From Schistocephalus solidus (Eukaryota > Platyhelminthes > Cestoda > Diphyllobothriidea > Diphyllobothriidae), in assembly GCA_017591395.1 (NCBI GenBank), contig WEDG01003409.1, positions 123,659 to 187,658 of the forward strand: DNA of 64,000 bases, in the 5' to 3' direction. Shown one piece after another: positions 21,190 to 31,219 of this stretch. The notes under the pieces were generated by a model that saw only the letters and a list, made by a program, of their open reading frames with translations, was not told the origin of the DNA and made no database searches. A program made the position numbers and the translations under genes. The first letter of the stretch is position 1. Each line of letters starts with the position of its first letter.

Positions 21190-22276
21190 GGCCGTGCAGC
21201 AGATTTCCCGCAGTAAAGCGCCGCGATCCGACGCAATCCAACAGGAAGTCTACAAGCACGGTGGGCCCCACCTGATGGCAGAACTCACAACACTCTTCCA
21301 GGATATGTGGCGCCAAGGACAAGTTTCACAGGATTTCAAAGACGCAACCATCGCCCATCTCTACAAACGGAAGGGGAACCGGCAAATCTGTAATAATCAC
21401 AGAGGCATCTCGTTGCTAAACATCGCCGGGAATATCTTCGCCTGTATCCTTCTCAATCGTCTGCACCGTCACCTAGAGCAGGGCTTGCTCCCGGAAAGCC
21501 AATGTGGCTTCCGTCGGCACCGTGGGACAACCGACATTATCTTTGTCGCCCGCCAGCTGCAATAGAATTGCCAGGAGAGGCGAACTCACCTATAAACTAC
21601 GTTCGTGGATCTGACGAAAGCGTTTGACACGGTGAATCGCGACGGACTGTGGAAATTCATGGAGAAATTCGGCTGTCCTGAGTAGTTCACGCACATTGTG
21701 CGTCAGCTTCATGACGGGATGACCGCGCGCGTCACTTACAATGGGACGGTATCCGAAGCATTCGCAGTGACCATCGGAGAGAAGCAGGGCTACGTATTGG
21801 CTCCCACCCTGTTCAGTCTCATGTTCTCTACTATGCTGATGGACGCCCACCGGGATGAGCAGCCTGGGATCCGCATCACCTACAGAACTGACGGGCACCT
21901 TCTCAACAGTCGGCGTATACAGGCTTCAACGCGCATGTCTACGAATACAGTCCATGACTTGCTCTTCGCGGACGACTGCGCCCTTAACACCGTGACGAAG
22001 GAGGAAATGCAAAGGAGTATGGACCTCTTCGCCGCAGGCTGCGCCGATTTTGGATTGAGAATTAAAACAGCCAAAACGGTTGTCATGCACCAGCCGCCAC
22101 CCTGCGCGGATAACAATGCTCCCCGAATCAATGTCAACGGTGCTCAACTCAAAAACGTGGAAATCTTCGCTAATCTAGGAAGCACGCTGTCACGCAACAC
22201 GAGAATCGATGTCGAAGTTGCCCTAAGGATCTCAAAAGCTGGTCAGACCTTCGGTCGGCTGCAGGCCTCCGTGTAG
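21190..22276 (+). pseudogene. Reverse transcriptase of RTE-like LINE, near-intact core
   Basis: 21194-21565 holds fingers motifs (HRGISLLNIAGNIF, LPESQCGFRRHRGTTD). After a one-stop frameshift, FVDLTKAFDTVNRDG (about 21604-21650) is motif A with both Asp residues. An in-frame TAG at about 21683 interrupts the frame. 21698-22276 holds the APTLFSLMFSTMLMD helix, the active-site loop LLFADDCAL (about 21958-21985, FADD intact) and the GSTLSRNTRID thumb region. Of the three copies only this one keeps both the AFD and FADD catalytic residues. The frame ends at a stop at 22274; the C-terminal continuation is cut at 22430. Confidence 0.8.
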
Positions 22277-22431
22277 AATCCCCACGTTATTCACCTGAAC
22301 ACCAAACTGAAGAGGTCCAAGGCCGTCGTCTTGACGACATTACTTTTCGGAGCAGAGACCTGGATCGTCTAATCGACACAAGCCAGGAAGCTGAATCACT
22401 TCCATATCAGCTGCCTGCGCAGAATGGTGAC

Positions 22432-23285
22432 AGTTCGACGGTTGATTTCGACGAGGTCCATCACATGCTCCACACCAGGTGGTGTAGGGACAGTGACTTG
22501 CGCGTGAATTAGATTTAAGTGATATTAGCCTTGCGCTGCAGATACCGCACTCTCTCCTCCTCCCCCACTTGAACCCGGGGTCATGGCAGAGTCCAGAAGA
22601 TCAGAGGCGGGAGAGGACGCAGGTGGCTGAGGCGGCCGGAGCCATCCCGGGGCGTACCACCACATCTGGCTCGGATCCCACGGAGTGGGAGTGTCATAGA
22701 GGCCACATTAAGAAGGAGCCATTGCAGCCTGACTCTTAGTACGCCAGTCAGCCGCTCCACACAAAACACACATTGGGCTGACCACGCTGTCCGAGTCATC
22801 CCATCAGTTGGCAACCTTCCAAGCCACGGCTTTTAGCGCACCGTGATAGTTTCAAGCGCGTCAGATTGTTTATAGTGAGGAACATGCGCTGAGATGTCGA
22901 CCTCAATCTCTCCCCCACCCCCACAGTCAAACCGCTGTCCGAGCCGGTCAGTGGTCTGATGCGGAAGTGCGCGCAGCTACTGGTGACCTCGTCTACGTGT
23001 ACTACGTACTCGACCTGGCTCCCCAAACACAAGCACCAGGATTTCACACAACAAAGGTTGATCGGCTTATATCTCACATGTATGAGATAGCCAGAGGTCA
23101 CGTTAAGAAGAAGCCATCGCAGCCTGACCCTCAGACCACCAGTCAGCCACTCCACACAACACACATTGGACTAACTGCGAGGTCTGAGTGTAATTGTCAG
23201 TTGGCAACCTTCCAACTGCGGCGCTTAACGTTACCGCACACTCTTCTCCTGAGCCAGGTTTCATTACACAGGCTAGAAGACCAGT
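22432..23285 (-). repeat. Tail repeat in inverted orientation, abutting RTE copy 2
   Basis: The minus strand reads like the tail that follows RTE copy 3. For example cgtcgaaatc.acggtcg at 22432 corresponds to 39048-39062, and the cctcactataaacaatctgacgcgc-type segment (22850-22890) corresponds to 38620-38645. It is attached tail-end first to the truncated RTE copy. About 22990-23100 diverges from the copies at 6 and 38 kb, so unit structure varies. No coding frame is supported. Confidence 0.7.
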
Positions 23286-23404
23286 GATGTGACCGCCTGC
23301 GAGGTCACTAAAGTGAGCTCCAGGGCACAACGGAACATACATGTTCCTAAAGCAGATCGGTGAGCCACACACTATCATCATATTCCCGATCGCAACCGAT
23401 AAAA

Positions 23405-23560
23405 CAAGGAGACAGTGGCTCAATGCTAGAGCGTTCGACTCAATAACCAAAGGCGCTGGTTCGAATTCCAGGCAGTCTACACTTGGGATTGGGTATGACT
23501 GGCTGTTGACGGCTTATAAGCCAGAAATGGCCATTTCGGTCTCCCTTGTTTTTTTCAGTT
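23405..23560 (+). repeat. tRNA-derived SINE with clear A and B boxes
   Basis: AGTGGCTCAATGCTAGAGCG (23414-23433) is an A-box-bearing tRNA head. GGTTCGAATTCC (23458-23469) is a near-perfect B box. The body ends with ..gcttataagccagaaatggccatttcggtctcccttg (about 23512-23549), shared with the SINEs at 12.3 and 28.7 kb. A (TA)n run follows at 23573-23590. It is not a functional tRNA gene because the cloverleaf is incomplete and the body continues. Confidence 0.7.
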
Positions 23561-23591
23561 CCACTTCATCAACATATATATATATATATTG

Positions 23592-24443
23592 CAGCGAGTC
23601 GGACGACAAAAGGGCAGAACTCCGCTACCTCCAGCGCCTTTTCATGGCCAACGGATACCCTCGTAACTTCATCGAGCGCAGCAGGCTGGCCAAACCAAGA
23701 CAAAATCTGGTAACAGAACAGCCAAAAGTCTGGCGTGCACTGCCATACATTGACGGCGTCTCTGAGGCAGTTTCCCGCCTCCTCAGACCGCTGGGGATCG
23801 GAATCGCCCATCAACCGGATTCAACCATGCGGAATCTAGTTATGAGACCGAAAGTCCCCTTCCACGAGGTGAGACGTCAAACATCATATACCGGATCCAA
23901 TGTGAATCCTGTGAAGTTAACTACGTCGGAGAGACAGGGAAGCGGTTGCAGACCCGTGTTACCGAACACGTGCGGGCAGTGAGGAGAATGAACCCATTGT
24001 CCCTTGTGGCGGAACACTGTGCAAACTCTGGGCACACGTTCGCCATCCAAAACGCCGAAATCCTGGGTCGAGGAAATGACCGCATAACCAGGGAAACAAT
24101 CGAAGCCTGGCACACGGAGCCTACGTCGATCAACCGTTGTATCGCCCTTCCGGCAGCCTACCAGGCCCTCCGGGCGCAGCTCATCGAACGTAAGAGCAAA
24201 CACGGAATTAGGCCAAACGTCAATTCCACCGCGGGAGAACCTAGGACGGATATGCACCTAACCACGCCACAATTCGGGGCCGACGAAGGTGCAGTCATGA
24301 TTACCGCCGCATCAATTACTACCCCGACAGACGAGGAGACATGCACTCAGGACACAAACATGACTATCGACCCAGGGCGCCAATTAATGTCAATGCGGGC
24401 CCAGACAATGGCCGCCCCCCTCAACGAGAGACATGTGAACTGA
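23592..24443 (+). pseudogene. Penelope-like element 3: RT C-terminus and GIY-YIG endonuclease
   Basis: The frame from 23592 carries the PLE connector (AELRYLQRLFMANGYPRNFI, WRALPYIDGVSEAVSRLL, LGIGIAHQPDSTM). Near 23870 a frameshift leads into the frame open from 23877-24443. This holds the GIY-YIG nuclease: NIIYRIQCESCEVNYVGETG (about 23881-23940), RLQTRVTEHVRAV, LVAEHCANSGHTFAI, and the helix RETIEAWHTEPTSINRC. In PLEs this domain makes the nick that primes reverse transcription. The nuclease core is intact with one shift upstream. The RT palm is missing, so this is a 5'-truncated copy. A SINE and a (TA)n run lie just upstream. Confidence 0.85.
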
Positions 24444-24725
24444 CAGCAATTTCCTCCTCCCCCCCCCCTTCTACACCCCGGTGGCTACAGAGATGATTCC
24501 TGTGTGTATGCCAGTAAAGAACGCCAAATCCAACTAAGGACTCCCCCACCCCGTCCTCCTATAGCGCACACTGTTAAGGTAAACCCGTACAATCAACCCT
24601 GTGTTACAAACTGGCTATCACCCCCTATAAATACTTTGAGACGCGGTACGATACTCACCTCCGACGATGGAAGCGTGTATGCTTTTAAAACGTCAGGACA
24701 ATACATCTATAGTCCCTGAGATCGC
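24444..24725 (+). other. 3' region of PLE 3 with hammerhead-like hairpin
   Basis: Non-coding downstream part of the PLE. 24661-24698 reads CCGACGATGGAAGC..GCTTTTAAAACGTCAGGA: a CUGANGA-like box, a small stem (AAGC/GCTT) and an AAAAC-GTC box. Hammerhead ribozymes are known in Penelope-like elements; here the first box has one mismatch and the GAAA box is degraded, so it is at best a relic. An (AT)n run at 24738-24753 follows. Confidence 0.35.
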
Positions 24726-24759
24726 CTTTTCTTCTCATATATATATATATAGACGAAAA

Positions 24760-25160
24760 AGAAGGCTCGTCAGAAAATCAAGGTTTTACTTGTGAATTTT
24801 CAAGCTGGTTACACTAAAGTTACCAGAACGAAATTCCGGAAACCAAGTTGATACTTCCTGTTGTGTAGTAATATGCGAACAAAGTACACCATTAAGATTT
24901 CGAGCTGTCTTGGATGCTCTCTTTCCACGTAAGAACTCATATATCATAGTTGTACGAATTTTTGAATTTTCCAGCTTTAAACAAGAATAATAAAATTACT
25001 GTGCAAGTTGAGCATGTGCCTCGCTATAAATCTCAAATCTGAAGATACAATATTAAATTTTCTAACAATAAATCAAAATGCAGCTAGGGTTGACGCAAGT
25101 GTAAAAACGGCAGACTGTAGGTTATCCCGAATTCCTTCTCTTTACTGTGCATGACATAAA
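24760..25160. other. Unassigned stretch
   Basis: About 400 bp of AT-rich sequence with no supported gene or repeat. Confidence 0.35.
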
Positions 25161-25164
25161 GTGG

Positions 25165-25372
25165 TGGACAATCAATCGATTTTCGTTAAGACCGGGCTGT
25201 GTGAACGGGCCCTCCCAAAGATGCACGAAGTAGACATGCCACTGAGGATCATATTAACAGTCATTGTATTGCCTACTTACAAACCCGCCATGGGTTATCC
25301 AGACACCGGAAGTGACTCGCTGATGGACTGTAATATAGCGTTCGAAACTCTCAGGCCGTTAAGTAAGTCATG
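25165..25372 (+). pseudogene. Penelope-like RT N-terminal fragment
   Basis: The frame shows ALPKMHEVDMPLRIILTVIV followed by LPTYKPA. This fits the PLE RT start motif GLPKIHK..PLRPIVS..GSPTY.. in order and spacing. Only about 35 residues are convincing; the remainder is decayed. A separate small PLE remnant from the one ending at 24.7 kb, in the same orientation. Confidence 0.5.
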
Positions 25373-25399
25373 ATGAAGGTATTCTATCGTTTGATTTGT

Positions 25400-26218
25400 T
25401 GGTTGTGAATTCCTTAGTACCATATGACCTGCTAAATGAGAGCGTCACGCGATGCCTGCAAAATAATCCCATTGCCATATGTTTCTGGATTGCTCGGACT
25501 GCGTCTCAAAAATTACAGTCGATTCGATGGAAAGTTTTCTCAACAGGTTGATGGTACTCTTGCGTCTGATCACTACAATAACCAGGCCAACTTCCCGTTG
25601 TAAGTAAAAGGCAGATGGCATCAGAAGGAGGGATTTATTGTACACAGAACCCTGAGTTGCTGTCCAAGGCAGCAGTGGTGAAGCCAGGGCTAGTGTTGAC
25701 TGCGCCTAGTCCTGCCTGAGAGAGGATGAGATAGTGGTAGCAGTGGCTTCAATAGGTCTGTGCAGCAAGTCAAGTGTTGTTCAATAGGTGTGTTGCCTTA
25801 CCCGAGTAGCGTCGTGTCTAATGGCCCATGCTGCGTTTGCCGAGGGAAGGGGGTGTTCAAGTAGCATTTGGCATCCAAGACCATCAGGACGCACGTGCGT
25901 GTGTGGGTGGAAGTCAGGACCTAGCAATGTTTGCGGTTGGCCATAGTTACAAAATTGGCTCACTATTATTGATTCTACTCGCAGAGCTAATAGTGTAACA
26001 ACTCGAAGAGAATGTTGTGTAAACGCCCAGGCCGACAATGTGGCTTCGACACGCTGTTGGTAAATGTTTTTCTCATAAGGACCTACGAAGTTCAGCATGT
26101 GCATCAGAGTCTGAATAGCGTTATTCTAGCTGTACATTTAACTTGTGAAAGAGCAACATGTGGTATCCTCCAGCTCCTAGATGTAAGTATCCGAAATTCT
26201 CTAAAACCGGTTCACTAC
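25400..26218. other. Unassigned region, possible 3' part of a minus-strand gene
   Basis: No domain recognised. 25680-25940 is GC-richer, and a minus-strand frame over 25781-26104 ends near a GTAAGG donor-like site (about 25803). An AATAAA on the minus strand lies at about 25631-25636. These could belong to the gene at 26.2-26.6 kb, but no continuous reading is convincing. Confidence 0.25.
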
Positions 26219-26623
26219 TTAGCAATGATAGCGACGATCCTGCGGCACATAAAAGAAGTGGCGTTCTGACCCTTTTCGCGCAGGGGACTTTCGTCACCTC
26301 AGCAGCGAAAATTTGCTTAGGAGAGAACTCGTTGGTTTGTAACGATTGTTCTGGTTCAACTGTATCAGATGCCAGAGAGAACCACAAACCTTAGTCTCTA
26401 CGTGAAATTCAGGGCTCCGGAAATTGCACTCATTACACTGCATGTAGAAGATCTCCAGTTTGGCATCTCCACTGCCAATACGCCAGCACCCTCCCTGCGG
26501 ACAACATTCCTCTGAGTGAAAGACACTATACCAACAGACCAGTAAAATACTATCACTTACCGCATTCCATGTGATAACAGTTCTTGCGCGTACGTTGTTC
26601 ATACGGTCCAACGACTCGGGACC
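26219..26623 (-). CDS. Host-like gene fragment: two or three phase-0 exons
   Basis: Minus strand. Exon 1 is 26623-26561 (63 nt, after ..ttcgctacctag, donor GTAAGT). The intron is 66 bp (26560-26495), ending ..ggaatgttgtccgcag. Exon 2 is 26494-26390 (105 nt), donor GTTTGT. Both exons are multiples of three in phase 0. Exon 2 reads GDAKLEIFYMQCNECNFRSP and so on, with a C-x2-C pair and human-readable codon use (CTG, GAG, TTC, AAG). A possible last exon 26239-26219 follows ..cttttatgtgccgcag and gives six codons and TAA; the real continuation may instead be the exon at 17.4-17.6 kb. I do not recognise the protein. The splice geometry and composition differ from all neighbouring repeats, so a host gene is likely. 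Confidence 0.55.
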
Positions 26624-26769
26624 CTAGGTAGCGAACCTAAACCACCGACGTGATCCCTTGTTACTCGTATTTGCGCGTGTATTTTATTACGACCAGCGCT
26701 TAAGTCTGGACGGAAATCTAGTTTTTTGATTTGGCGAACACCAAACACGTGCGAAAATTCCTCTAAGAG
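26624..26769. other. Short unassigned spacer
   Basis: Intron-like sequence between the exon ending at 26623 and inverted repeat C. No repeat recognised. Confidence 0.3.
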
Positions 26770-27305
26770 CCTGACCATCTAGCACTACTTGCATAAAATA
26801 CTGTGTCGAGCTGGACGCTTTTTATGACTGACTTTTACTTGCAGACTTTTTTTACTGACTTGCACTCATGACCTAAGAATGGCTGGTAATCAGTGTAGGT
26901 TCATGCAGAATCCCGCCGTATCGCCAGGTCGACCACACAGCTGAAGCTTCTATCACCTCCGATATCGGCCCTCATCCCACAACGACGGACGCTTATCCCA
27001 CCGTCTGTAGTCCCACTTACCCGCCACCCCCTTCGCCTCCAACACACGGAGCCTTACAAGCTCTTCACTCCCCGCCACAAAACATGCCATAATTGTGCCC
27101 TCATCTCGCTAGCACACCAGTTACCTGTCTGTCACTGTCTGCCCTTTCGGGTCAACCGGTCCAGTCTGACCATTTGAAGTTTTTCTCTGTTTATTTCGTC
27201 TGGCGCCAAGTTGTTGTCACCAACATGAAAATTAATGAATATAACTTAGTAGAGTCGGGCTCGGCGACGGCATGTAGGAACCCCAGGCACTGGTTCATAC
27301 GGTCG
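26770..27305 (-). repeat. Repeat C, inverted second copy
   Basis: The reverse complement aligns with 18597-19127 from cctgaccatctagcacta (26770) through the leader to the primer-binding site (27210-27224) and the zinc-finger-linker-like start (27275-27298). It contains about 20 bp extra near 26840-26870. Its left end coincides with the point where copy 1 passes into the RTE 5' UTR, so the element's own end is near there. It is directly followed by block A sequence. Confidence 0.7.
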
Positions 27306-28667
27306 ACAAAGCCGACTCCTTCGCAATATGTGAGACCGAAGGTAGAGCAAACAGGCAAACAATATGCTGCTATATGTTCAATCAATATGTTCATATTGCA
27401 TGTTTTGATAAATGGGTACCTTTCTCTTATCGTTTCTCGTCAAAAATGTACTGATAAGACTAACAGCTAGAAAGCTATCGGCCAACTTTGACATCTTAAA
27501 AAATGAAACACCACAGGCATTAGTTCACCTTATATAAAATTAAATCGGTGGCATTGGAAAACTCGAAATCAAGGTCCAGGATTGAGTACAGTCAATGCTC
27601 TGACATGTGAGTTACGCGACCTAACCGGGAGCTCCTTTTATGAATGCAATTACACTTCGTTTGAATAAGCTACAAAACACGACCCATACTGCCATCTCTA
27701 TACAAAAGAATACCCATTAATTAATACCTTTTTGCAAAATGCTTTCAATAAATATCCTTTTTAAATTTGATTTTTCAGACACAAAATACATCAATTATCT
27801 TTTCAGATAAGTATGCACACTGTGAAAATTCCTTTTTTACGCCAAAAGATGTTTGTGATTGGTATATCGGCTAGGCACGCTAATCCATTTTCCTTTTCCT
27901 GGGAAAGCTTATGATCTGATAGATTTTACCAGTTGAAAACTTCCCAAGTTCAAAAAAACATTTTTTTAGGTTGATTTCGTGTTGTGAAGCATGAATCAAG
28001 AACAGGGTACAGAGAACGCAAGTTGAGATTTGCGGAATAGGTTAGTACCAGAATTCCAGGTTCTGCCTGCACTACCAGCGAGTCTCAATATGAGAGGCAG
28101 ATAAAAACAAATTGAATTTTCCGCCTCTGACAGAATGATGATTGCTATAAGTGAAATTCTATAAATTGGTAGATGAGGCAGTTATTAAAATTAAATATGC
28201 GTGCAGATAATCCTTACTCAAATACTCAAGATTCCAATATATGTTGCAGAATTCTAATTCACGATTATATGGCAATAAGTCGTTATATCTGCTGACGCTT
28301 TTGCAAACGGACTGCTTACGTAATGTAAGAAAATACTAACTTCGGAATCGTAATAAAATAATCTTGCTCGGTAGAAAACCTCACTCCCCTAATGAAAGCT
28401 AAAGTGCCTGATAAAACTTAAGTGCTACACTCGGATATTAAAGTTTACAACGCATTTAAGTTAACGAGACATTCTCAGCATAAAAACCGTTGCATCGACA
28501 GATTATTTACACGTTCAAAGACACCAAGTATAAATTTAACATTGCACAATATATCTCCAGGCATCGACCCGTCTGCTCTAGATCTTGGATCATTTCTTGA
28601 CGCCAAGTCGTCTTCAGTTGAAATGCACAGAAGGGAAAGTGAAAGAACAGACGGTTAATCAGTCACG

Positions 28668-28835
28668 AGGAAGACAAGAGAGACTGGAAGGGTCACTTCT
28701 GGCCTATTAGTCGCCATAAACTAACCCTACCTGACGCCAGGGACTCGAGAGTGAGCCCCAAGGTAGAACGGAACGAGTGAGTCCCATAACTAATCTGGTT
28801 GGCGTCCATCCACCAAATGGCATTATTATCGATCA
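28668..28835 (-). repeat. tRNA-derived SINE, minus orientation, in block A copy
   Basis: Reverse complement of the SINE at 12180-12345. The body end gagagactggaagggtcacttctggcc lies at 28679-28705 and the degenerate B box at 28739-28752. Confidence 0.6.
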
Positions 28836-28849
28836 AAACAGGCAAGACA

Positions 28850-29021
28850 AAGAACCAGGGCCACAAAGGGTTAGAGCATTTGGCTTCAAATCAACAGGTT
28901 GCGGGGTTCGACCCTCGTGTGGTACATCACCTGGGGTTGATTATGGCTTACTGATAACGATTAACAAGCCAGAAAGGGTCATTGTAATCTTTGTTGTATT
29001 TGTTGGTCATGTTCGTCTGCC
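28850..29021 (+). repeat. tRNA-derived SINE, plus orientation, in block A copy
   Basis: A-box-like GGGTTAGAGCATTTGG (28868-28883) and B box GGTTCGACCC (28905-28914). The body ends with aacaagccagaaagggtcattgtaatctt (28971-28999). Counterpart of the minus SINE at 11993-12160. Confidence 0.65.
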
Positions 29022-29059
29022 TATAATGCTAGGCACTGTTCGGTTGCTGGCGGGGCTCG

Positions 29060-29245
29060 ATATTTAGTCTCAAGGCAGAGCGGAAGGAGCGAGTTCCATT
29101 ACCGATTGGTGGGCGTCTATTCACCAATGTCATTATTCCCGATCAAAACCAGCAAGACAGCGAGCCGACGGGTTTATGGTTAGATCTTTGGAGATCAAAA
29201 CAACAAGTCGTGGGTTCGAGCCTCGGGCGTAATCGAGGTCAGTCA
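29060..29245 (+). repeat. Additional SINE junction, tandem duplicate
   Basis: 29063-29225 repeats 28756-28918 with an offset of about 309 bp: ctcaaggcagagcggaaggagcgag.. parallels cccaaggtagaacggaacgag... Both carry the spacer between the two SINE heads. An A-like box lies at 29177-29187 and the B box GGGTTCGAGCC at 29212-29222. Confidence 0.6.
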
Positions 29246-29429
29246 AATTTACCACCAACAATACCGTCTGGGTCCTTCCGTGAATCTACTCCATGTCGTA
29301 GTTTAACAGAATGGGTGATCAGATACTACATAGTCAAAAGCCGTCCCTTTTATCATGTGGTTGGATCAGACCTCGAACAGAGATGGAAAAATCGCACACC
29401 TGAACTGGAGCAGTATTTCAATATACGGA

Positions 29430-29720
29430 ATCGAACGCTGTGAATAAATTATTAAAGCAATTGCTGGTATCTAGGACAAACGTCGAGAATGTATCGCGCT
29501 GTGACTGCCTGGTAAGCTCATCCACCCCAAACTCAGAACCCAACTTGACTGGGTATCGCCGAGGCAGCGAACAACAAAAACTCGATCAGCCAGAGGCCGA
29601 CACCCAGGCCATGGCATGCCACTTCCGGTTCTATTCAGTTATCTGCAATTGCTTTGACAGTGGTGAGCCAACCAAGCTCTCCGAAACGTCAGCACAAGAA
29701 TGAAAGTTTTCCGATGAGTC
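29430..29720 (+). repeat. Possible PLE 3' remnant with hammerhead-like motif
   Basis: 29654-29692 reads TTGACAGTGGTGAGCCAACC, then AAGCTCTCC, then GAAACGTCAG: a short stem (GAGC/GCTC) closed by a GAAAC box with flanking pairing (TTGAC/GTCAG). The layout resembles the element after PLE 3 at 24661-24698. The surrounding sequence is GC-richer than its flanks. The assignment to PLE is inference. Confidence 0.3.
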
Positions 29721-30649
29721 CAGCTTATTTTTCAAATTACCAACCCTGAGCTCTCAACTTTGCCAATTTGAAGTTGTCAGCAGCTAACCTAACCCATCGC
29801 AAATAGACGCAGTCGGTGTAAAATACCTACCCTTTAGGGTGGAGTATGTTATGACAGATTTTGCGTCTTTCGCAAACATTTATATTTTGTTCCAGGATGG
29901 TCGTTCTTTTCGCCACATGGGTTCTTCTGTCATATTCAGCCATTTTCGAGTCGTACTCTCGAGTTGGCCGAAGGAATCAGCGTTGCAAGATGTAGGTCAA
30001 GCAAGTGAGGTACACAATCGTAAGGTGCCTGAACTGACGCTGCTACTACTATACAGTTGGATGGATCTCATCATTCACTCATCTGCCTTGCCAATTGTGG
30101 ACCAGTTGCTACCGTCATCTACTCTGACTCGGCATGTAAATAAAAACTGATTTCTATGCACAAAGCCACGGGTGTAATAAATTGATCTACCTTCACCAGG
30201 CAGCTGATTTTGATGCGTACACCAAGCCGGCAGAGATGGTAGTGGGGGAGAATAACTGTAAGCGTGTGCAAACCAGTCTCGTGAAAGCAATTCATGATTC
30301 ATATGCTGTGGACGGACAATCACCATACAATGTCTACGAGAAGAGCCGTATGCGCTGCTTAGATAAAGTTTGAAGTAGGAGTTGACCCTGTCTGCTCAGT
30401 CAGTTGTGGGGTACTTCTGTGTTTTATCTACTACTTGCGTGTTTAATTGGGTCCCTTACCTCTCAGTCGAAGTGGGCACTGGTAGCAGTCAAAATGCAAA
30501 GGCATGGAAGGCACTTGTTGTTCTAGCAGTAAACCGGTACCCTGACAGAAATATTGACTGGCCAAAGGCGCAGGCTCTCTGCACCCTAGAAAAACGCATG
30601 TGACTTGATGCAACTTTCGGGCTTCATGTGATTGCCAGCCAGCCCATCT
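29721..30649. other. Unassigned region with several short open frames
   Basis: Plus-strand frames at 29839-30150, 30182-30373 and 30382-30603 show no recognised motif or convincing splice borders. GC is slightly raised near 30500-30600. Nothing can be assigned. Confidence 0.3.
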
Positions 30650-30835
30650 GGAGGAGTTTAGGGGGTAAAAGTTAGGGGTAGCACCACACAGGTAGCATTT
30701 GCTCGCTCAAGTTGTCTCGCACAGGTGGTGAATGCTTCTGTGGCCACCTCTACCTGGTACCCAACTGGCTCCTCGAAGTTGGGTTCTTTCCAGTGGCCCT
30801 CATCCCAGGCAACCGTCAAGACCGGCTGGGAAAGT
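30650..30835 (+). mobile_element. RTE-like LINE 5' end fragment
   Basis: ggggtagcaccacacaggtagcatttgctcgctc...ggtggtgaatgcttctgtggcc...gttgggttctttccag matches the 5' UTR of RTE copy 2 (19150-19305) with small gaps. Homology stops near 30825, so only the first 180 bp or so of the element are present, unusual for LINEs, which normally lose the 5' end. Confidence 0.65.
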
Positions 30836-30837
30836 AA

Positions 30838-31219
30838 TATCATGTCTCGAGTAAACCATGAGATGAATTCCGCAAAGAAACAGATTCCTTGTAAAAAACA
30901 AACACTTTATAGATCTTCAACTGTCAGAAATGGAACCCTGTTTTTCTACAACGAATCTGTTTCTTGGCGAAATTCAGCTTATAGTTTACTCGGGACACGG
31001 TATTACTTTCCAATTACGGCAAGTCTTGTTTGGGTAAACTCCCGAGGTTCAGTTGTTCACCTCCGAATGAAAATAGCTCAAATGTGCAAGAAACGTCTTG
31101 ACAATTACTTACCTTGTGATTTGTTCGAAGATGGACGGTCGTTAGTTTCTGCTCAACTTAATAACCATTTGAAATATATTTTTTCTGCAACGGGCTGGGT
31201 GAATAATTCTAATGCATAA
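30838..31219 (+). CDS. Orphan ORF of unknown function
   Basis: The open frame entered from the RTE 5' fragment continues through AT-rich DNA to a stop at 31217-31219. The first internal ATG lies near 30841 (MSRVNHEMNSAKKQ). About 125 codons, Lys/Ser/Asn-rich, with four Cys spread out; no domain, signal peptide or transmembrane segment recognised. An open frame this long is uncommon in the local AT-rich background. It may be chance, a host exon or sequence carried by the LINE fragment. Confidence 0.25.

Larger units (their letters stand above)
19126..22430 (+). mobile_element. RTE-like LINE, copy 2 (best preserved, 3'-truncated)
   Basis: 5' UTR-like segment 19126-19760, shared in part with 30650-30835, followed by an endonuclease (19770-20540), linker (20560-20960), reverse transcriptase (21190-22276) and part of the C-terminal region. 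It ends abruptly in ..gcctgcgcagaat at 22430, where copies 1 and 3 continue into the zinc-finger region. It is GC-rich relative to its flanks. Stops and frameshifts are fewer than in the other copies but still inactivating. Confidence 0.8.
27302..29021 (-). repeat. Block A, inverted copy with internal insertion
   Basis: Reverse complement of 11990-13166 over its length. The alignment breaks after ..gacccatactgcc (27693) and resumes at about 28181 (..ttaaatatgcgtgcag). The AT-rich 487-bp interval between is either an insertion here or a deletion in the other copy. It has no recognised family and no obvious target-site duplication. The right third is the head-to-head SINE pair. Confidence 0.75.

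Noticed and set aside
23405..23480. tRNA gene
   Set aside because: A and B boxes are present, but the acceptor stem does not close and the sequence continues into a repeated SINE body; the same holds for 12.1, 28.9 and 29.2 kb.
26012..26394. Plus-strand pair of open frames joined by a 101-bp GT-AG intron (26183-26283), phase 0
   Set aside because: Attractive borders, but the second exon overlaps the intron and border of the better-supported minus-strand exons at 26390-26494, and codon use and composition are poorer.
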